A DNA stretch of 64,000 bases from Clostridiales bacterium (GTDB lineage: Bacteria; Bacillota; Clostridia; Saccharofermentanales; Saccharofermentanaceae), in assembly GCA_017529925.1 (NCBI GenBank), contig JAFXMZ010000024.1, positions 105,605-169,604 on the forward strand, written 5' to 3'. Below are positions 42,647-51,617 of this stretch, in pieces. The notes beneath the pieces were generated by a model. The model saw only the letters and a list, made by a program, of their open reading frames with translations, had not been told where the DNA came from and searched no databases. Position numbers and translations under genes: made by a program. The stretch's first letter is position 1. Each line of letters starts with the position of its first letter.

Positions 42647-44485
42647 ATGGATTACGATGAGAACAGTATCTTTCTGAAGAATCGCAGCAGTTTCCTTACA
42701 TGGTCTGTTATCGTTACGGCACTCTCTTTGAGCCTGCTCTTTCTTCAGATATGCACATTTAATGAACCGCTCATATTCTTCTGTTCACTGTTCCTCTTCG
42801 TACTTACTTTTTTCCTGAATCTTACACTCGGTAATCCCGGCTTTCTCATATCTATCGGTCTGATAATCCTGCAGATCGTCGTATATGTCCATAACTTCTC
42901 CAAAGACAGGGAGAGGCTGTGGCTGTTCCTCGCCGGAATGACGATGATCTCACTTATCGTGATAATCATGTTCAGGCTCTTCGTAAGAGTCATATCATCA
43001 AGGATGGAGAAGCTCCGTCTCCGTGCGCTCGAGGAGCATTCGAGAAGGATCAAGGGCGAGAACGAAGCTCTCGTCAAGGAAGCCATGCAGAGGACGAGCC
43101 TTATCGTCAAGCACGGCGGAAGGGAAGATATGAATAATATCGCCGATGCGATCAAGTCTTCGGGCAACGCATCTCTTGACCTTCTGACGACGCTTCCCAA
43201 CCGTACCAGGATCATCAAGCACCTCGATACTCTGATCGATGACCGCATCAGCCTTTCCCAGTCTTCCATCGATACCGAGAAAGTGGACGAACGTGCCATC
43301 ACCATCATCTACGTCGCGGCGATCGAATCAGATGTCTACTCCTCTCTTCTCGGGCACAGGACGACTGATCTGTTCATACAGTGCATGGCCCACAGGCTGA
43401 GGGAGAAGGCCGATCCCGGAGATATCGTCGGACGTGTATCGGGAAATGAATTCGTCATTATAACAGACAGGCCGCTTTCTGACGGAGACATCATCGATTA
43501 TGCAGGAAAGCTCAGACGTGCCGTGGCTTCATCGCTCGGGGATGACGGGAAGAAAGTCTTCTCAGGATATGCATGTTATCCTTCCGACGGACGCTTCCCC
43601 GGTGAGCTCGTTAACAATGCCGAGATCGCGATGAGGGGTGCCATCTCCAATCCCGACGGAGACAACATAATGGGCTATTCCGAGATCAGGAAGAATGCTC
43701 CCGGGCGCTTCGGCGATATGACCGTAAACGAAATAAGGGGCATCATATCCGATGCACTTGAGAAGGATCAGATCCGCATGGTCTATCAGCCCATGTTTGA
43801 CAGAGATCATAACCTTACCGGATTCGAGTCTTTCGTAAGATGGGATGATCCTGATCTCGGAAGGATCGACACGAACGACTTCCTCTCCGCCATGGAGAAG
43901 ACCGGACAGATATTCTCTGTCGGCAAGATGTGCTTTGAGCGTTCTCTCAGGATGCTCTCGAAGATCAATTCCCTCAATGAGAAACTGACATTGACAGTAA
44001 ACCTTTCCGCAGTCCAGCTTAAGGACGGAAGGTTCCTCGATGACTATAAGAAGGTCTCACGCGATATCGATTTTATCCGTTCAAATCTCATAATCGACAT
44101 CCCGGAGGAAAGCCTCCTGACATCTTTCGACGAGAGCAGGAATATACTCGATGAGATCTCGAATGAAGGTATAACGCTTGCTCTCGATAACTTCGGAAGA
44201 GGATACTCATCACTTAACAACATACCGCTGCTCCCGATCTCACTCGTTAAGCTCGACGGTCATTTCACGTCCGATCTGAAGGAAGGTTCCCACACGAGAT
44301 ACCTGACTTCATCGGTCATATCGCTCCTTGACGAGATAGGCATACCCGTCGATGCGACAGGCGTCGAGAATGAGGAACAGTTCAATACCCTCTGTTCATT
44401 CGGATGTACTTATTTCCAGGGCAAATATCTTTGCGATCCCATGGATGACGAGAAGACTATCGACTTCGTCAGAGAGCATCTCTGA
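42647..44485 (+). CDS. Membrane GGDEF-EAL protein, probably catalytically inactive in both domains
   Basis: About 612 residues. Four N-terminal membrane helices (12-115) and a short coiled coil lead to a GGDEF domain whose signature is degenerate (RVSGNEFVI), then an EAL domain. In the latter EAL reads ESF, DDFG reads DNFG and AEGVE reads ATGVE, while NLSAVQL and VKLDGHF are kept. Loss of key Asp and Glu metal ligands suggests it neither makes nor cuts c-di-GMP and may instead bind it or a partner. A GTG at 42641 is in frame. No ribosome site is seen, and an extended -10 (TGtGATAAT, 42632-42640) places the mRNA start at or near the ATG. Confidence 0.82.
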   Translation: MDYDENSIFLKNRSSFLTWSVIVTALSLSLLFLQICTFNEPLIFFCSLFLFVLTFFLNLTLGNPGFLISIGLIILQIVVYVHNFSKDRERLWLFLAGMTMISLIVIIMFRLFVRVISSRMEKLRLRALEEHSRRIKGENEALVKEAMQRTSLIVKHGGREDMNNIADAIKSSGNASLDLLTTLPNRTRIIKHLDTLIDDRISLSQSSIDTEKVDERAITIIYVAAIESDVYSSLLGHRTTDLFIQCMAHRLREKADPGDIVGRVSGNEFVIITDRPLSDGDIIDYAGKLRRAVASSLGDDGKKVFSGYACYPSDGRFPGELVNNAEIAMRGAISNPDGDNIMGYSEIRKNAPGRFGDMTVNEIRGIISDALEKDQIRMVYQPMFDRDHNLTGFESFVRWDDPDLGRIDTNDFLSAMEKTGQIFSVGKMCFERSLRMLSKINSLNEKLTLTVNLSAVQLKDGRFLDDYKKVSRDIDFIRSNLIIDIPEESLLTSFDESRNILDEISNEGITLALDNFGRGYSSLNNIPLLPISLVKLDGHFTSDLKEGSHTRYLTSSVISLLDEIGIPVDATGVENEEQFNTLCSFGCTYFQGKYLCDPMDDEKTIDFVREHL

Positions 44486-45065
44486 GATCATCAAGTTCCC
44501 TTTTCAGTCTTGAGAGCGGCAGTCCTACGATATTTAGATAATCGCCCTCTATCTTCCTGACCAGGAGTGCGCCCTTTCCCTGTATCCCATAGGCACCGGC
44601 CTTATCATACGGTTCATCCGTTGATACATATCCTTCTATAAGAGCTTTCTGCTTCCCGTCGAGAGGATAGAATTCCACCTTGCTCTCCTCTTCGAAAACG
44701 GCCTCCCTGCCGCCTGATATGAGCGCGACACCGGTTATTACCGAATGGACCTTCCCCGACAGCATCGTTAGCATCCTGACTGCATCTTCCTTATCTGCAG
44801 GCTTCCCCAGGATCTCGTCTTCGCACACGACGGACGTATCTGCGCCGATAACGACAGAGTCTCTTTTTCTTTCCTCACCGAGCATCTCATAGACAGCCCT
44901 TGCCTTGGCAGCAGCAAGTCCCTTGGCGACCTCTGCCGCTCCCGAGCTTCTCAGTCTTTCTTCTATCTCACGTTCATCCGTATCGGCTGCCATGACCTCA
45001 AAGTCATCTGTCAGCAGCGAAAGTATCTCACGCCTTCTCGGCGATGCACTTGCAAGTATGAGCAC
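44469..45065 (-). CDS. maf: Maf-family nucleotide pyrophosphatase
   Basis: About 198 residues. The signature LILASASPRRREILS at the N-terminus, and DTSVVCEDEILGKP and YDKAGAYGIQGKG in the body, mark Maf, which hydrolyses non-canonical or canonical NTPs. I chose GTG at 45065 because GGGAGG lies 9 nt upstream and it gives the family N-terminus; the frame is open to a GTG at 45092. The 3' end overlaps the convergent GGDEF-EAL gene by 17 bp. Confidence 0.88.
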   Translation of the reverse strand: MLILASASPRRREILSLLTDDFEVMAADTDEREIEERLRSSGAAEVAKGLAAAKARAVYEMLGEERKRDSVVIGADTSVVCEDEILGKPADKEDAVRMLTMLSGKVHSVITGVALISGGREAVFEEESKVEFYPLDGKQKALIEGYVSTDEPYDKAGAYGIQGKGALLVRKIEGDYLNIVGLPLSRLKRELDDLRDAL

Positions 45066-45165
45066 GGGACCGGTCCTCCCTTTTGTTTTCACGGCAAGAA
45101 AAAAGCCGTCCTACGGATTATACCCTAAAGACAGCTTCTTTCGTCCAGAGTTGTAATAAACTACA

Positions 45166-46407
45166 TCAGATCTCCGGTGTCTCCGGGATATCGGGAACAT
45201 CGGGGATATCCGCGGCCTCCGGGACTTCCGCTGCCACAGTATCAGCTATATCCCCCAAAGTCTGAACGGCTGCTTCCGCATCTTCAGCCACAGCCTCTGA
45301 AACGGCTGCCTCCACAGCTTCTGCGGAAACGGGGGGCTGTCCGGCGCCGGCCGCATCTTCAGCCTTCACTTCCGTCTCAGCCGGGGCTTTCTCTTCTTCC
45401 GCCGGAGCAGGCTTTGGCATCAGTTCTTCTATTCCGTTCAATACATAATTCAGCGAATCGTGTATGCCGATGACCTCTTTCGCAGGAAGAAGATCCTGAA
45501 CCGTTGAATTGAACTGCTGATCGGGCATATTCATGAAGAGGGCATATACCTCCTTCGGATTGTCCTTCTTGGATATCCTGTAATATGTATCTGCGAATCT
45601 CGCGAGCGATCTTCTCATGATCCACCTGGGAGCCTTTCTGACCTGAACTTCCTTGGGGCTCGTCGCAGAGACTACCGTGAAGAAATCATCAGCTGACTTA
45701 TACTCGCCGTTGAGGATATAGCATCCTCCGACCTGTCCGTTCTCGGTAAGAGAAACAAGCGCATTGGCAACATCCCTGATGTCAACGAAAGCATGTCCGC
45801 CCTTGATCGTGGGAACTCCTGATTCCAGGAATCTCTCGAGGATCTTGTTCATCTCATAATCATCAGGGAATCCGGGACCGATTATGAAAGTAGGGAGAAG
45901 GATGACGGCATTGAGCCTGTTGAGAGAGATCTTCTCTACAATATATGCACCCGCTTCGGCTTTCGATCTGGCATAATCGCCTTCAACCTTTGTCCTGTCG
46001 AAATGAAGAACCGCATTCTCCGTACTGTTATCGGGATTAAGGGCATATGCTGATCCAAGCGCTACTATCTTACCGATCTTGTATTTGATGCACTGGTCAA
46101 CAACATTCTGCGAACCGGAAACATTGATCCTTCGCATATTGAGGTTAGGCTGGCTCGATATCGAGACGACCTCCTCCGTATGGATGACACATGCGTTCCT
46201 GGGGTTATCAAGAGTAAAGAAATCCTTGAGAGAATCCTTATCGAAGATCTCGCCGCGGAAGATCTCAACATTCTTGCCTTCATATGCAGCCTGACTGTCC
46301 TCCGGTCCGATAAGGACACGTACGTTGAGCCCGCTCTCCAATAAGACATTAGTGACCAGTTTTCCGACCGGACCCGAGCCTCCCGTTACAAGATATTTCT
46401 CAAACAT
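45166..46407 (-). CDS. NAD-dependent epimerase/dehydratase with acidic Ala/Pro-rich tail
   Basis: About 413 residues. An extended SDR fold fills the first 320: nucleotide site VTGGSGPVGKLV, the YxxxK pair in YARSKAEAG, and LPTFIIGPGFPDD. It is followed by about 95 residues rich in Ala, Glu, Pro and Val (PAPAEEEKAPAETE through IPDVPDIPETPEI), likely disordered. It probably acts on a nucleotide sugar or related NAD-linked substrate. The ATG at 46407 has GAGGGAG upstream. The tail is unusual for this family. Confidence 0.78.
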   Translation of the reverse strand: MFEKYLVTGGSGPVGKLVTNVLLESGLNVRVLIGPEDSQAAYEGKNVEIFRGEIFDKDSLKDFFTLDNPRNACVIHTEEVVSISSQPNLNMRRINVSGSQNVVDQCIKYKIGKIVALGSAYALNPDNSTENAVLHFDRTKVEGDYARSKAEAGAYIVEKISLNRLNAVILLPTFIIGPGFPDDYEMNKILERFLESGVPTIKGGHAFVDIRDVANALVSLTENGQVGGCYILNGEYKSADDFFTVVSATSPKEVQVRKAPRWIMRRSLARFADTYYRISKKDNPKEVYALFMNMPDQQFNSTVQDLLPAKEVIGIHDSLNYVLNGIEELMPKPAPAEEEKAPAETEVKAEDAAGAGQPPVSAEAVEAAVSEAVAEDAEAAVQTLGDIADTVAAEVPEAADIPDVPDIPETPEI

Positions 46408-46516
46408 ATATCTCCCTCTCTTTTCAGAAAAATACATCCTAATTATCTAATCTTTTTGCGTTTTTTTATTTTGTTTTGGATGTACAATTTGTAAACAAAA
46501 TATGAACGTTTTAATG

Positions 46517-46545
46517 TTGACAAATCCGATGTTTGCTATTATCCT
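46517..46545 (+). promoter_or_regulatory. Promoter of the T-box transcript
   Basis: TTGACA (46517-46522), a 17-bp spacer and TATCCT (46540-46545). The start is expected near 46552, at the 5' end of the T-box leader. Confidence 0.75.
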
Positions 46546-46551
46546 CTAGTT

Positions 46552-46832
46552 GTTTCATAAATTAAAGGCTGTGACGAAGAAGGTCGGCATAAGCACGAGT
46601 GCACAGAGAGCCGGATTAGCTGAGAACCGGTGACGACGCTTTACCAGTGACTATCCCTTCCGAGCCGGTACACCGAACGGAGTGATCCAAGTAGACTGTA
46701 CCCGAAGGTCGCCGCGTTAAGGCAAGGGGTTTGTTAGAACCCATGAGTGGCATCGGTATAAGGCCGGTGCAAATTGAGTGGTACCGCGGAACTGTCCGTC
46801 TCAAGCAAGAAGATGCTTGGGGCGTTTTTATT
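46552..46832 (+). promoter_or_regulatory. T-box riboswitch
   Basis: The region 46408-46880 holds no gene but a complete T-box leader. Stem I runs from about 46571 to 46665 with AGAGAG (46605-46610) and a distal CCGG/CCGG stem-loop. Then comes a GCGTTA box (about 46716) and the conserved antiterminator sequence GAGTGGTACCGCGGAA (46776-46791), followed by a terminator. The variable base of UGGN is U, which pairs with an A discriminator base, as in Ile, Leu, Val, Phe, Tyr, Met, Ala or Lys tRNAs. The specifier triplet probably lies within 46646-46656, but I could not fix it. Uncharged tRNA should switch transcription on. Confidence 0.92.
46797..46832 (+). terminator. T-box regulated terminator
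   Basis: An 11-bp stem, CGTCTCAAGCA/TGCTTGGGGCG (two G-U pairs, loop AGAAGA), followed by TTTTTATTT. Its upstream neighbour is the antiterminator segment, so the two compete. Confidence 0.9.
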
Positions 46833-46880
46833 TGTCAGGAGATGCCTCACAGCAAAACTACATCGTAAAGGAGAAAGTGT

Positions 46881-49229
46881 ATGGCAGACAAAAATGAAAC
46901 GATGATGGAAAGCAAGATCCGTGAGGTAGCTGACCGTGTTAAGGGTATCCGTCTGGATCTTAACCTGACGACCGAGCAGATGGCTCAGAGAGTCGGGATC
47001 CCCGAGGCAGACTACATCAAGTATGAGGAAGGTCATGAAGACTTTAACTTCACCTTTGTATATAAGGTAGCCAATATCGCAGGTATCGATATTGCAGATC
47101 TTATGGAGGGATCCTCCCCTTCACTTTCCACATATGCAGTAACAAGAAACGGCGAGGGCCGTCCTATAGCCAGACGTGAGGGCTTTAAGTACTTAAGGCT
47201 CGGTTCAAGGTTCAAGAGCAAGCTCGCTGAGCCTTTCCGTGTGACGATACCTTACTCTGAGGAGGCTCTTAATCCGCCCTATGAGCTCGTTACACATTCA
47301 GGCCAGGAGATGAATATCGTAATAAGCGGTACTCTCAAGGTCATGATCGGCGATCAGGTCGAGATCCTCAATCCCGGTGATTCCATCTTCTTCGATTCCT
47401 CCACGCCTCACGGCGAGTTCGCTATCGGCGGTGAGGACTGCGAATTCTATGCCATCATCCTCAATCCCGAGGCATGGTCCAAGGGAGATACATACCGCTC
47501 GACATTCAAGACGGAGATGAAGGCCGACAACGTAACTAACGTTGATCTTGCAAATCTTAAGGATCCTGTCTACAAGCAGTATTTCCACAGCGAGCTCGAT
47601 GAGAACGGTATCCTCTCCAAAGTCTGGTTTGATGAAGAGAAGGTCAAGAAGTTCAACTTCGCATTTGACTGTGTTGACGTACTTGCATATAAGTGTCCTG
47701 ACAAGACTGCAATGATGTGGGTCAATAAGGACTGCGTAACGGATCACAGATATACTTTCGCCGAGATGAAGAAGTATTCCAACATGACGGCGAACTACTT
47801 CAAGAGCCTCGGTATCAAAAAGGGCGACAAGGTCATGCTCGTCCTGAAGCGTCATTATCAGTTCTGGTTCTCCATTCTCGCACTTCATAAGATCGGCGCG
47901 GTCGCGATCCCCGCTACGAGCCTTCTTCGTGAGCACGACTTCGAATACCGTTTTAAGGCTGCAGGCGTAAAGGGCATCATCTGTACTGCAGATGATGACA
48001 CGGCTGACGAGGCTCTTAAGGCTGCAAAAGGCGTTGAGGGCATGGACGTTTTCGTTATGGTAAACGGATGCCGCGAGGGCTGGAGAGACTTCAATGAGGA
48101 ATTCAAGAACTTCTCCGATGTTTTTGAGCGTCCCGAGGATGCAGCATGCGGCGATGATCCCATGGTAATGTTCTTCTCTTCAGGAACTACAGGCTATCCC
48201 AAGATGGCAATGCATTCCTACAGATATTCTCTGGGTCATATCACGACTGCCAAGTACTGGCAGAATGTCGATCCCAACGGACTTCACTTCACTATCTCCG
48301 ATACCGGATGGGGTAAGGCTCTCTGGGGCAAGCTCTACGGACAGTGGCTCTGCGAGGCTCCCGTATTCACGTTCGACTTCGACAGGTTCCACGCTGACGA
48401 GATCCTTCCGATGTTCAAGAAGTACAACATTACTACTTTCTGCGCTCCGCCTACGATGTTCAGGTTCTTCGTCAAGGAAGACCTTTCCAAATATGACCTG
48501 TCTTCACTTAAGTATGCTGCCGTTGCAGGCGAGGCGCTTAACCCTGAAGTATTCAACCAGTTCATGAAGGCGACCGGCATAAGGCTCATGGAAGGTTTCG
48601 GACAGACTGAGACTACACTTGCCATTGCTAACTTCGTAGGATCCTCCATCAAGCTGGGATCCATGGGTAAGCCCAATCCGCTCTATGATGTCCATATCCT
48701 TGACGAGAACGGCAATGACTGTAAGCCCGGTGAGACCGGAGAGATCTGCATCAGGACAGCTGAGGGCACGCCTAACGGACTGTTCCTCTGCTACTACAGA
48801 GACGAAGAAAAGACGAAGGATGCATGGCATGACGGCTTCTATCATACAGGTGATACCGCATGGCAGGATGAGGACGGTTACATCTGGTATGTCGGACGTA
48901 TCGATGACGTCATCAAGTCATCCGGATACCGTATCGGACCGTTCGAGATCGAGAGCGTCATAATGGAACTCCCTTATGTACTCGAGTGTGCCGTTACCGG
49001 AACTCCCGATCCTCAGGGGGTACGAGGCATCGTCGTTAAGGCTACTATCGTCCTCGTTCCCGGCAAGGCAGAACCTTCCGAGGAGCTCAAGAAGGAAGTC
49101 CAGAACTACGTTAAGTGGAAGACTGCTCCTTATAAGTATCCCCGTGTCGTCGAGTTCGTCGAGGAGCTTCCGAAGACGATCAGCGGCAAGATCAGAAGGA
49201 CCGAGATCAGGAAGAACGACAACGCCTGA
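46881..49229 (+). CDS. HTH-cupin-acyl-CoA synthetase fusion under T-box control
   Basis: 782 residues in three parts. Residues 15-70 are an XRE-type helix-turn-helix (LNLTTEQMAQRVGIPEADY). Residues 110-200 are a cupin (HSGQEMNIVISGTL, LNPGDSIFFDSSTPHGE). Residues 225-780 are an AMP-forming acyl-CoA synthetase, with the P-loop FFSSGTTGYPK, GFGQTETT, YHTGDTAW, and the catalytic Lys in TISGKIRR. The synthetase resembles the medium-chain/acetate group. XRE-cupin pairs are usually stand-alone regulators, so fusion to the enzyme suggests autoregulation or substrate sensing. T-box control links it to an amino acid. A reasonable inference is activation of branched-chain or aryl acids for reductive carboxylation to amino acids. 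AAGGAG precedes the ATG. Confidence 0.9.
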   Translation: MADKNETMMESKIREVADRVKGIRLDLNLTTEQMAQRVGIPEADYIKYEEGHEDFNFTFVYKVANIAGIDIADLMEGSSPSLSTYAVTRNGEGRPIARREGFKYLRLGSRFKSKLAEPFRVTIPYSEEALNPPYELVTHSGQEMNIVISGTLKVMIGDQVEILNPGDSIFFDSSTPHGEFAIGGEDCEFYAIILNPEAWSKGDTYRSTFKTEMKADNVTNVDLANLKDPVYKQYFHSELDENGILSKVWFDEEKVKKFNFAFDCVDVLAYKCPDKTAMMWVNKDCVTDHRYTFAEMKKYSNMTANYFKSLGIKKGDKVMLVLKRHYQFWFSILALHKIGAVAIPATSLLREHDFEYRFKAAGVKGIICTADDDTADEALKAAKGVEGMDVFVMVNGCREGWRDFNEEFKNFSDVFERPEDAACGDDPMVMFFSSGTTGYPKMAMHSYRYSLGHITTAKYWQNVDPNGLHFTISDTGWGKALWGKLYGQWLCEAPVFTFDFDRFHADEILPMFKKYNITTFCAPPTMFRFFVKEDLSKYDLSSLKYAAVAGEALNPEVFNQFMKATGIRLMEGFGQTETTLAIANFVGSSIKLGSMGKPNPLYDVHILDENGNDCKPGETGEICIRTAEGTPNGLFLCYYRDEEKTKDAWHDGFYHTGDTAWQDEDGYIWYVGRIDDVIKSSGYRIGPFEIESVIMELPYVLECAVTGTPDPQGVRGIVVKATIVLVPGKAEPSEELKKEVQNYVKWKTAPYKYPRVVEFVEELPKTISGKIRRTEIRKNDNA

Positions 49230-49262
49230 TATACGATCCGTGAAAACTGAGATCATCCGAAG

Positions 49263-49292
49263 CCCCGCGGGAAGACCGCGGGGTTTCTTTTT
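49263..49292 (+). terminator. Terminator of the acyl-CoA synthetase gene
   Basis: Perfect 8-bp stem CCCCGCGG/CCGCGGGG with loop GAAGA, then TTTCTTTTT. Confidence 0.92.
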
Positions 49293-49305
49293 GTCCCCGC
49301 ACAGA

Positions 49306-50058
49306 TCAGCATGCGATATACCACGGCGGCCTCAGACCGTCAGCATCAGAGGCAACACTGCGTCCGCGGTTCCTGATATTCACGGTAAAGTGATCTCCCG
49401 AGGATAAGTATTCCCACATATGCCGGTAATGCTGCTGCCTGTCATCTTTCCCTTCTCCGGCAGCAGACATATCCAGCCCCGATATATCGGCGGCAAATGC
49501 CGTATCGCCTCTCCTGACGAGCGCGATCTCATGTCTCTTATCATAGAGGATAAAATCATCTATCTCTTCCATATGGAGCACGGCAGGTCTCATGACAGGG
49601 ATCACGACATTACGCGGAAGTATCGTCGCAGTATTAAGGTCTCCCCTCCCTGTGAACGAGAGATGCTCGAGCTGATAATGCGATTCACGGTACAGATCCC
49701 TTATGGCTTCATGTATCCGTCTTATATTCTCATCAGAGTAATCTCCTGAAGCGCACGGACCATACCTGAGTGATCTGCATATATATGTAACGAGACGTCT
49801 TTCCATATCCGGAAGTCCCGTGAGAAAAAAGTCCGTAACCGTCTGCTTCGCCTCGAAGGAAACAGCAGATCCTATATGCCTGTACAGTCTTCCGGCCAGG
49901 TACGGATCTGTCCTTATGACCACAGCATCGCAGTCAGCCATATCATTTCTTACCGATCTGTAGACGTGTGAAGGCAGGACTCTCATATTTATGCACTTGA
50001 GGACAAGACATAATATGCCCTCGAGCGTCCCGTCATAGATAAATTCATTCGCAGCCAT
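49306..50058 (-). CDS. DUF4130-like putative DNA-metabolism protein
   Basis: About 250 residues. The start EFIYDGTLEGILCLV, followed by RLYRHIGSAVSFEAKQTVTDFFL, matches the family often encoded beside a radical-SAM partner and annotated as probable DNA metabolism protein. The partner is not in this window. The C-terminal end (RPPWYIAC) departs from the usual family ending, so the tail may be altered. The ATG at 50058 has GGGAGG upstream; the longer frame to 50175 is unlikely. Convergent with the acyl-CoA synthetase gene. Function unknown. Confidence 0.65.
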   Translation of the reverse strand: MAANEFIYDGTLEGILCLVLKCINMRVLPSHVYRSVRNDMADCDAVVIRTDPYLAGRLYRHIGSAVSFEAKQTVTDFFLTGLPDMERRLVTYICRSLRYGPCASGDYSDENIRRIHEAIRDLYRESHYQLEHLSFTGRGDLNTATILPRNVVIPVMRPAVLHMEEIDDFILYDKRHEIALVRRGDTAFAADISGLDMSAAGEGKDDRQQHYRHMWEYLSSGDHFTVNIRNRGRSVASDADGLRPPWYIAC

Positions 50059-50176
50059 AACTGCCTCCCTCTCAAGACCCACACTTAAGAGTGAACACAT
50101 TGTATCATAAGAACATATGTTTGTAAATATGCATATCGTATCCTCCTGCAGGAAGACCGTTTCAAATGGCCGCATA

Positions 50177-50201
50177 CAAAAACGGCTCCGGGAAGGAGCC
50201 G
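50177..50201 (-). terminator. Terminator of the zinc-ribbon sugar-binding gene
   Basis: CGGCTCC/GGAGCCG stem (50183-50201), followed on the minus strand by TTTTTG. Confidence 0.8.
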
Positions 50202-50229
50202 CTTTGATTCTTATATTGTTCTTTGCCTG

Positions 50230-51510
50230 TCAGAATCCGTACGAGTCAACGTATTCCTGAGTGATCGTATCCGTATCGAAGCCGACAGCATCGACTATCG
50301 TGACCTTACCCGAAACGGGACCGTTCTTTATCACGTTATCGATATATGCTGCCTGTCGTGGATTGCACGGCATGATGTAGTTCCAGCGGCCTGCCAGGAG
50401 CTCCTCGAGCGCCCACTTATTGCCGTCAAAGCTCATTATGATGACATCGCCTCCGGCACCGTGCGAGATACCCGCATTATCGAGCGCCCTTGCAGCACCC
50501 CGTGCCATATCGTCATTCTCGGCATATATAACATTGAAAGGAACACCCGAATCTATAACAGACTGAACTGCCGCCTCCGCATTTTCCGCATTCCATTCTG
50601 CGGAATACTGCATTACATAATTCCAGTTGTCATTGGAAGCGACCTTCTCATCAAGGGGCCCTGTACGGCTGGTCTGCGCGAGCGATCCGAGAACGCCCTG
50701 CAGGTGGATGATGTTATACTCCCTCAGCCCCTGCGAAGCAAGCCATGCGACCCCGCTTTGTGCAGCGGCTTCCATATCATCCGTTACAAATGTCTCATAG
50801 AGGCTTTCATCCACATCAGCCATCCTGTCGAAAAAGATTACCTTTATGCCTGCTTCCTTCGCACTCTCAAGTACAGACTCCCATCCTTCCGTCCCGGCCG
50901 GTGATATCAGGAGATAATCTGCTCCATCCCTGATAAACTTCTCTGCCGCAGCGATCTGTTCGTCATTTTTCAAACTGTAAAAGAATGCTGAATCATAACC
51001 GTTTTCCTCACAGAAGACTTTTTTATTATCCGCATCATTTGCCGTACGGTAACCCGACTCATTGGGATCATTGTTGATGATACCGACCCTGATCAGATCT
51101 TCCTTATCGTCATCATCATCGTCGTCATCCCTGCCGCGATCATCGTCATCTCTGTCACGATCATCGTCGTCATCCCGGTCACGATCGCGGTCATCATCAT
51201 CGTCATCATCGCGCGAAGATCTTCTCTCGGTCCTGCGTGCCTTCTCTTTCCATCCCCAGTCCTCAAGAGTATCATCGAGCGCACCGTCGTTATAGAGCCA
51301 GATAAGGATACCTGATGCCAAAGCCAGGATCAGGAATATTACCACACCGACGATAAGTCCCTTTTTCCTCTTCTTTTTCTTTTTGGTGTTTACAGGTGTT
51401 TCCGCCGCAGGAGCAGGAGCTACATAGACCGCATCGAACCTCTTTCCGCATCCGCCGCAAAAGATCATCTGATCATCATTATCAAAACCACAGGCAGGAC
51501 ATTTTTTCAT
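50230..51510 (-). CDS. Membrane-anchored sugar-binding protein with cytoplasmic zinc ribbon
   Basis: About 426 residues. A zinc ribbon at the N-terminus (CPACGFDNDD and FCGGCGKRF) is followed by a Lys-rich patch and one transmembrane helix (GLIVGVVIFLILALASGILI). Next is a low-complexity Asp/Arg stretch of about 40 residues, then a type-I periplasmic-binding domain like galactose/ribose-binding proteins (IRVGIINNDPNESGY, ADYLLISPAG, IFFDRMAD, NVIYAENDDMARGAA). The lysines next to the helix place the ribbon inside and the binding domain outside. No transporter genes adjoin it, so a sensory or scaffolding role is as likely as transport. The ATG at 51510 has an AAGGGA site; the frame is open to 51570. 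Confidence 0.8.
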   Translation of the reverse strand: MKKCPACGFDNDDQMIFCGGCGKRFDAVYVAPAPAAETPVNTKKKKKRKKGLIVGVVIFLILALASGILIWLYNDGALDDTLEDWGWKEKARRTERRSSRDDDDDDDRDRDRDDDDDRDRDDDDRGRDDDDDDDDKEDLIRVGIINNDPNESGYRTANDADNKKVFCEENGYDSAFFYSLKNDEQIAAAEKFIRDGADYLLISPAGTEGWESVLESAKEAGIKVIFFDRMADVDESLYETFVTDDMEAAAQSGVAWLASQGLREYNIIHLQGVLGSLAQTSRTGPLDEKVASNDNWNYVMQYSAEWNAENAEAAVQSVIDSGVPFNVIYAENDDMARGAARALDNAGISHGAGGDVIIMSFDGNKWALEELLAGRWNYIMPCNPRQAAYIDNVIKNGPVSGKVTIVDAVGFDTDTITQEYVDSYGF

Positions 51511-51617
51511 GATCGTATTCCCTTCATATAATAGTCTGACATGATCATTATAGCATTTATCATTGATCACGGGACTCCACGCTTTGAGCCCGGCTTATTA
51601 TTCCGCTTTATGAGCAA

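Noticed and set aside
46642..46654. Assigning the T-box specifier as UAC, ACC, ACU, CUA or UAU
   Set aside because: Different pairings of the lower stem I helix expose different triplets, and I could not decide by eye.
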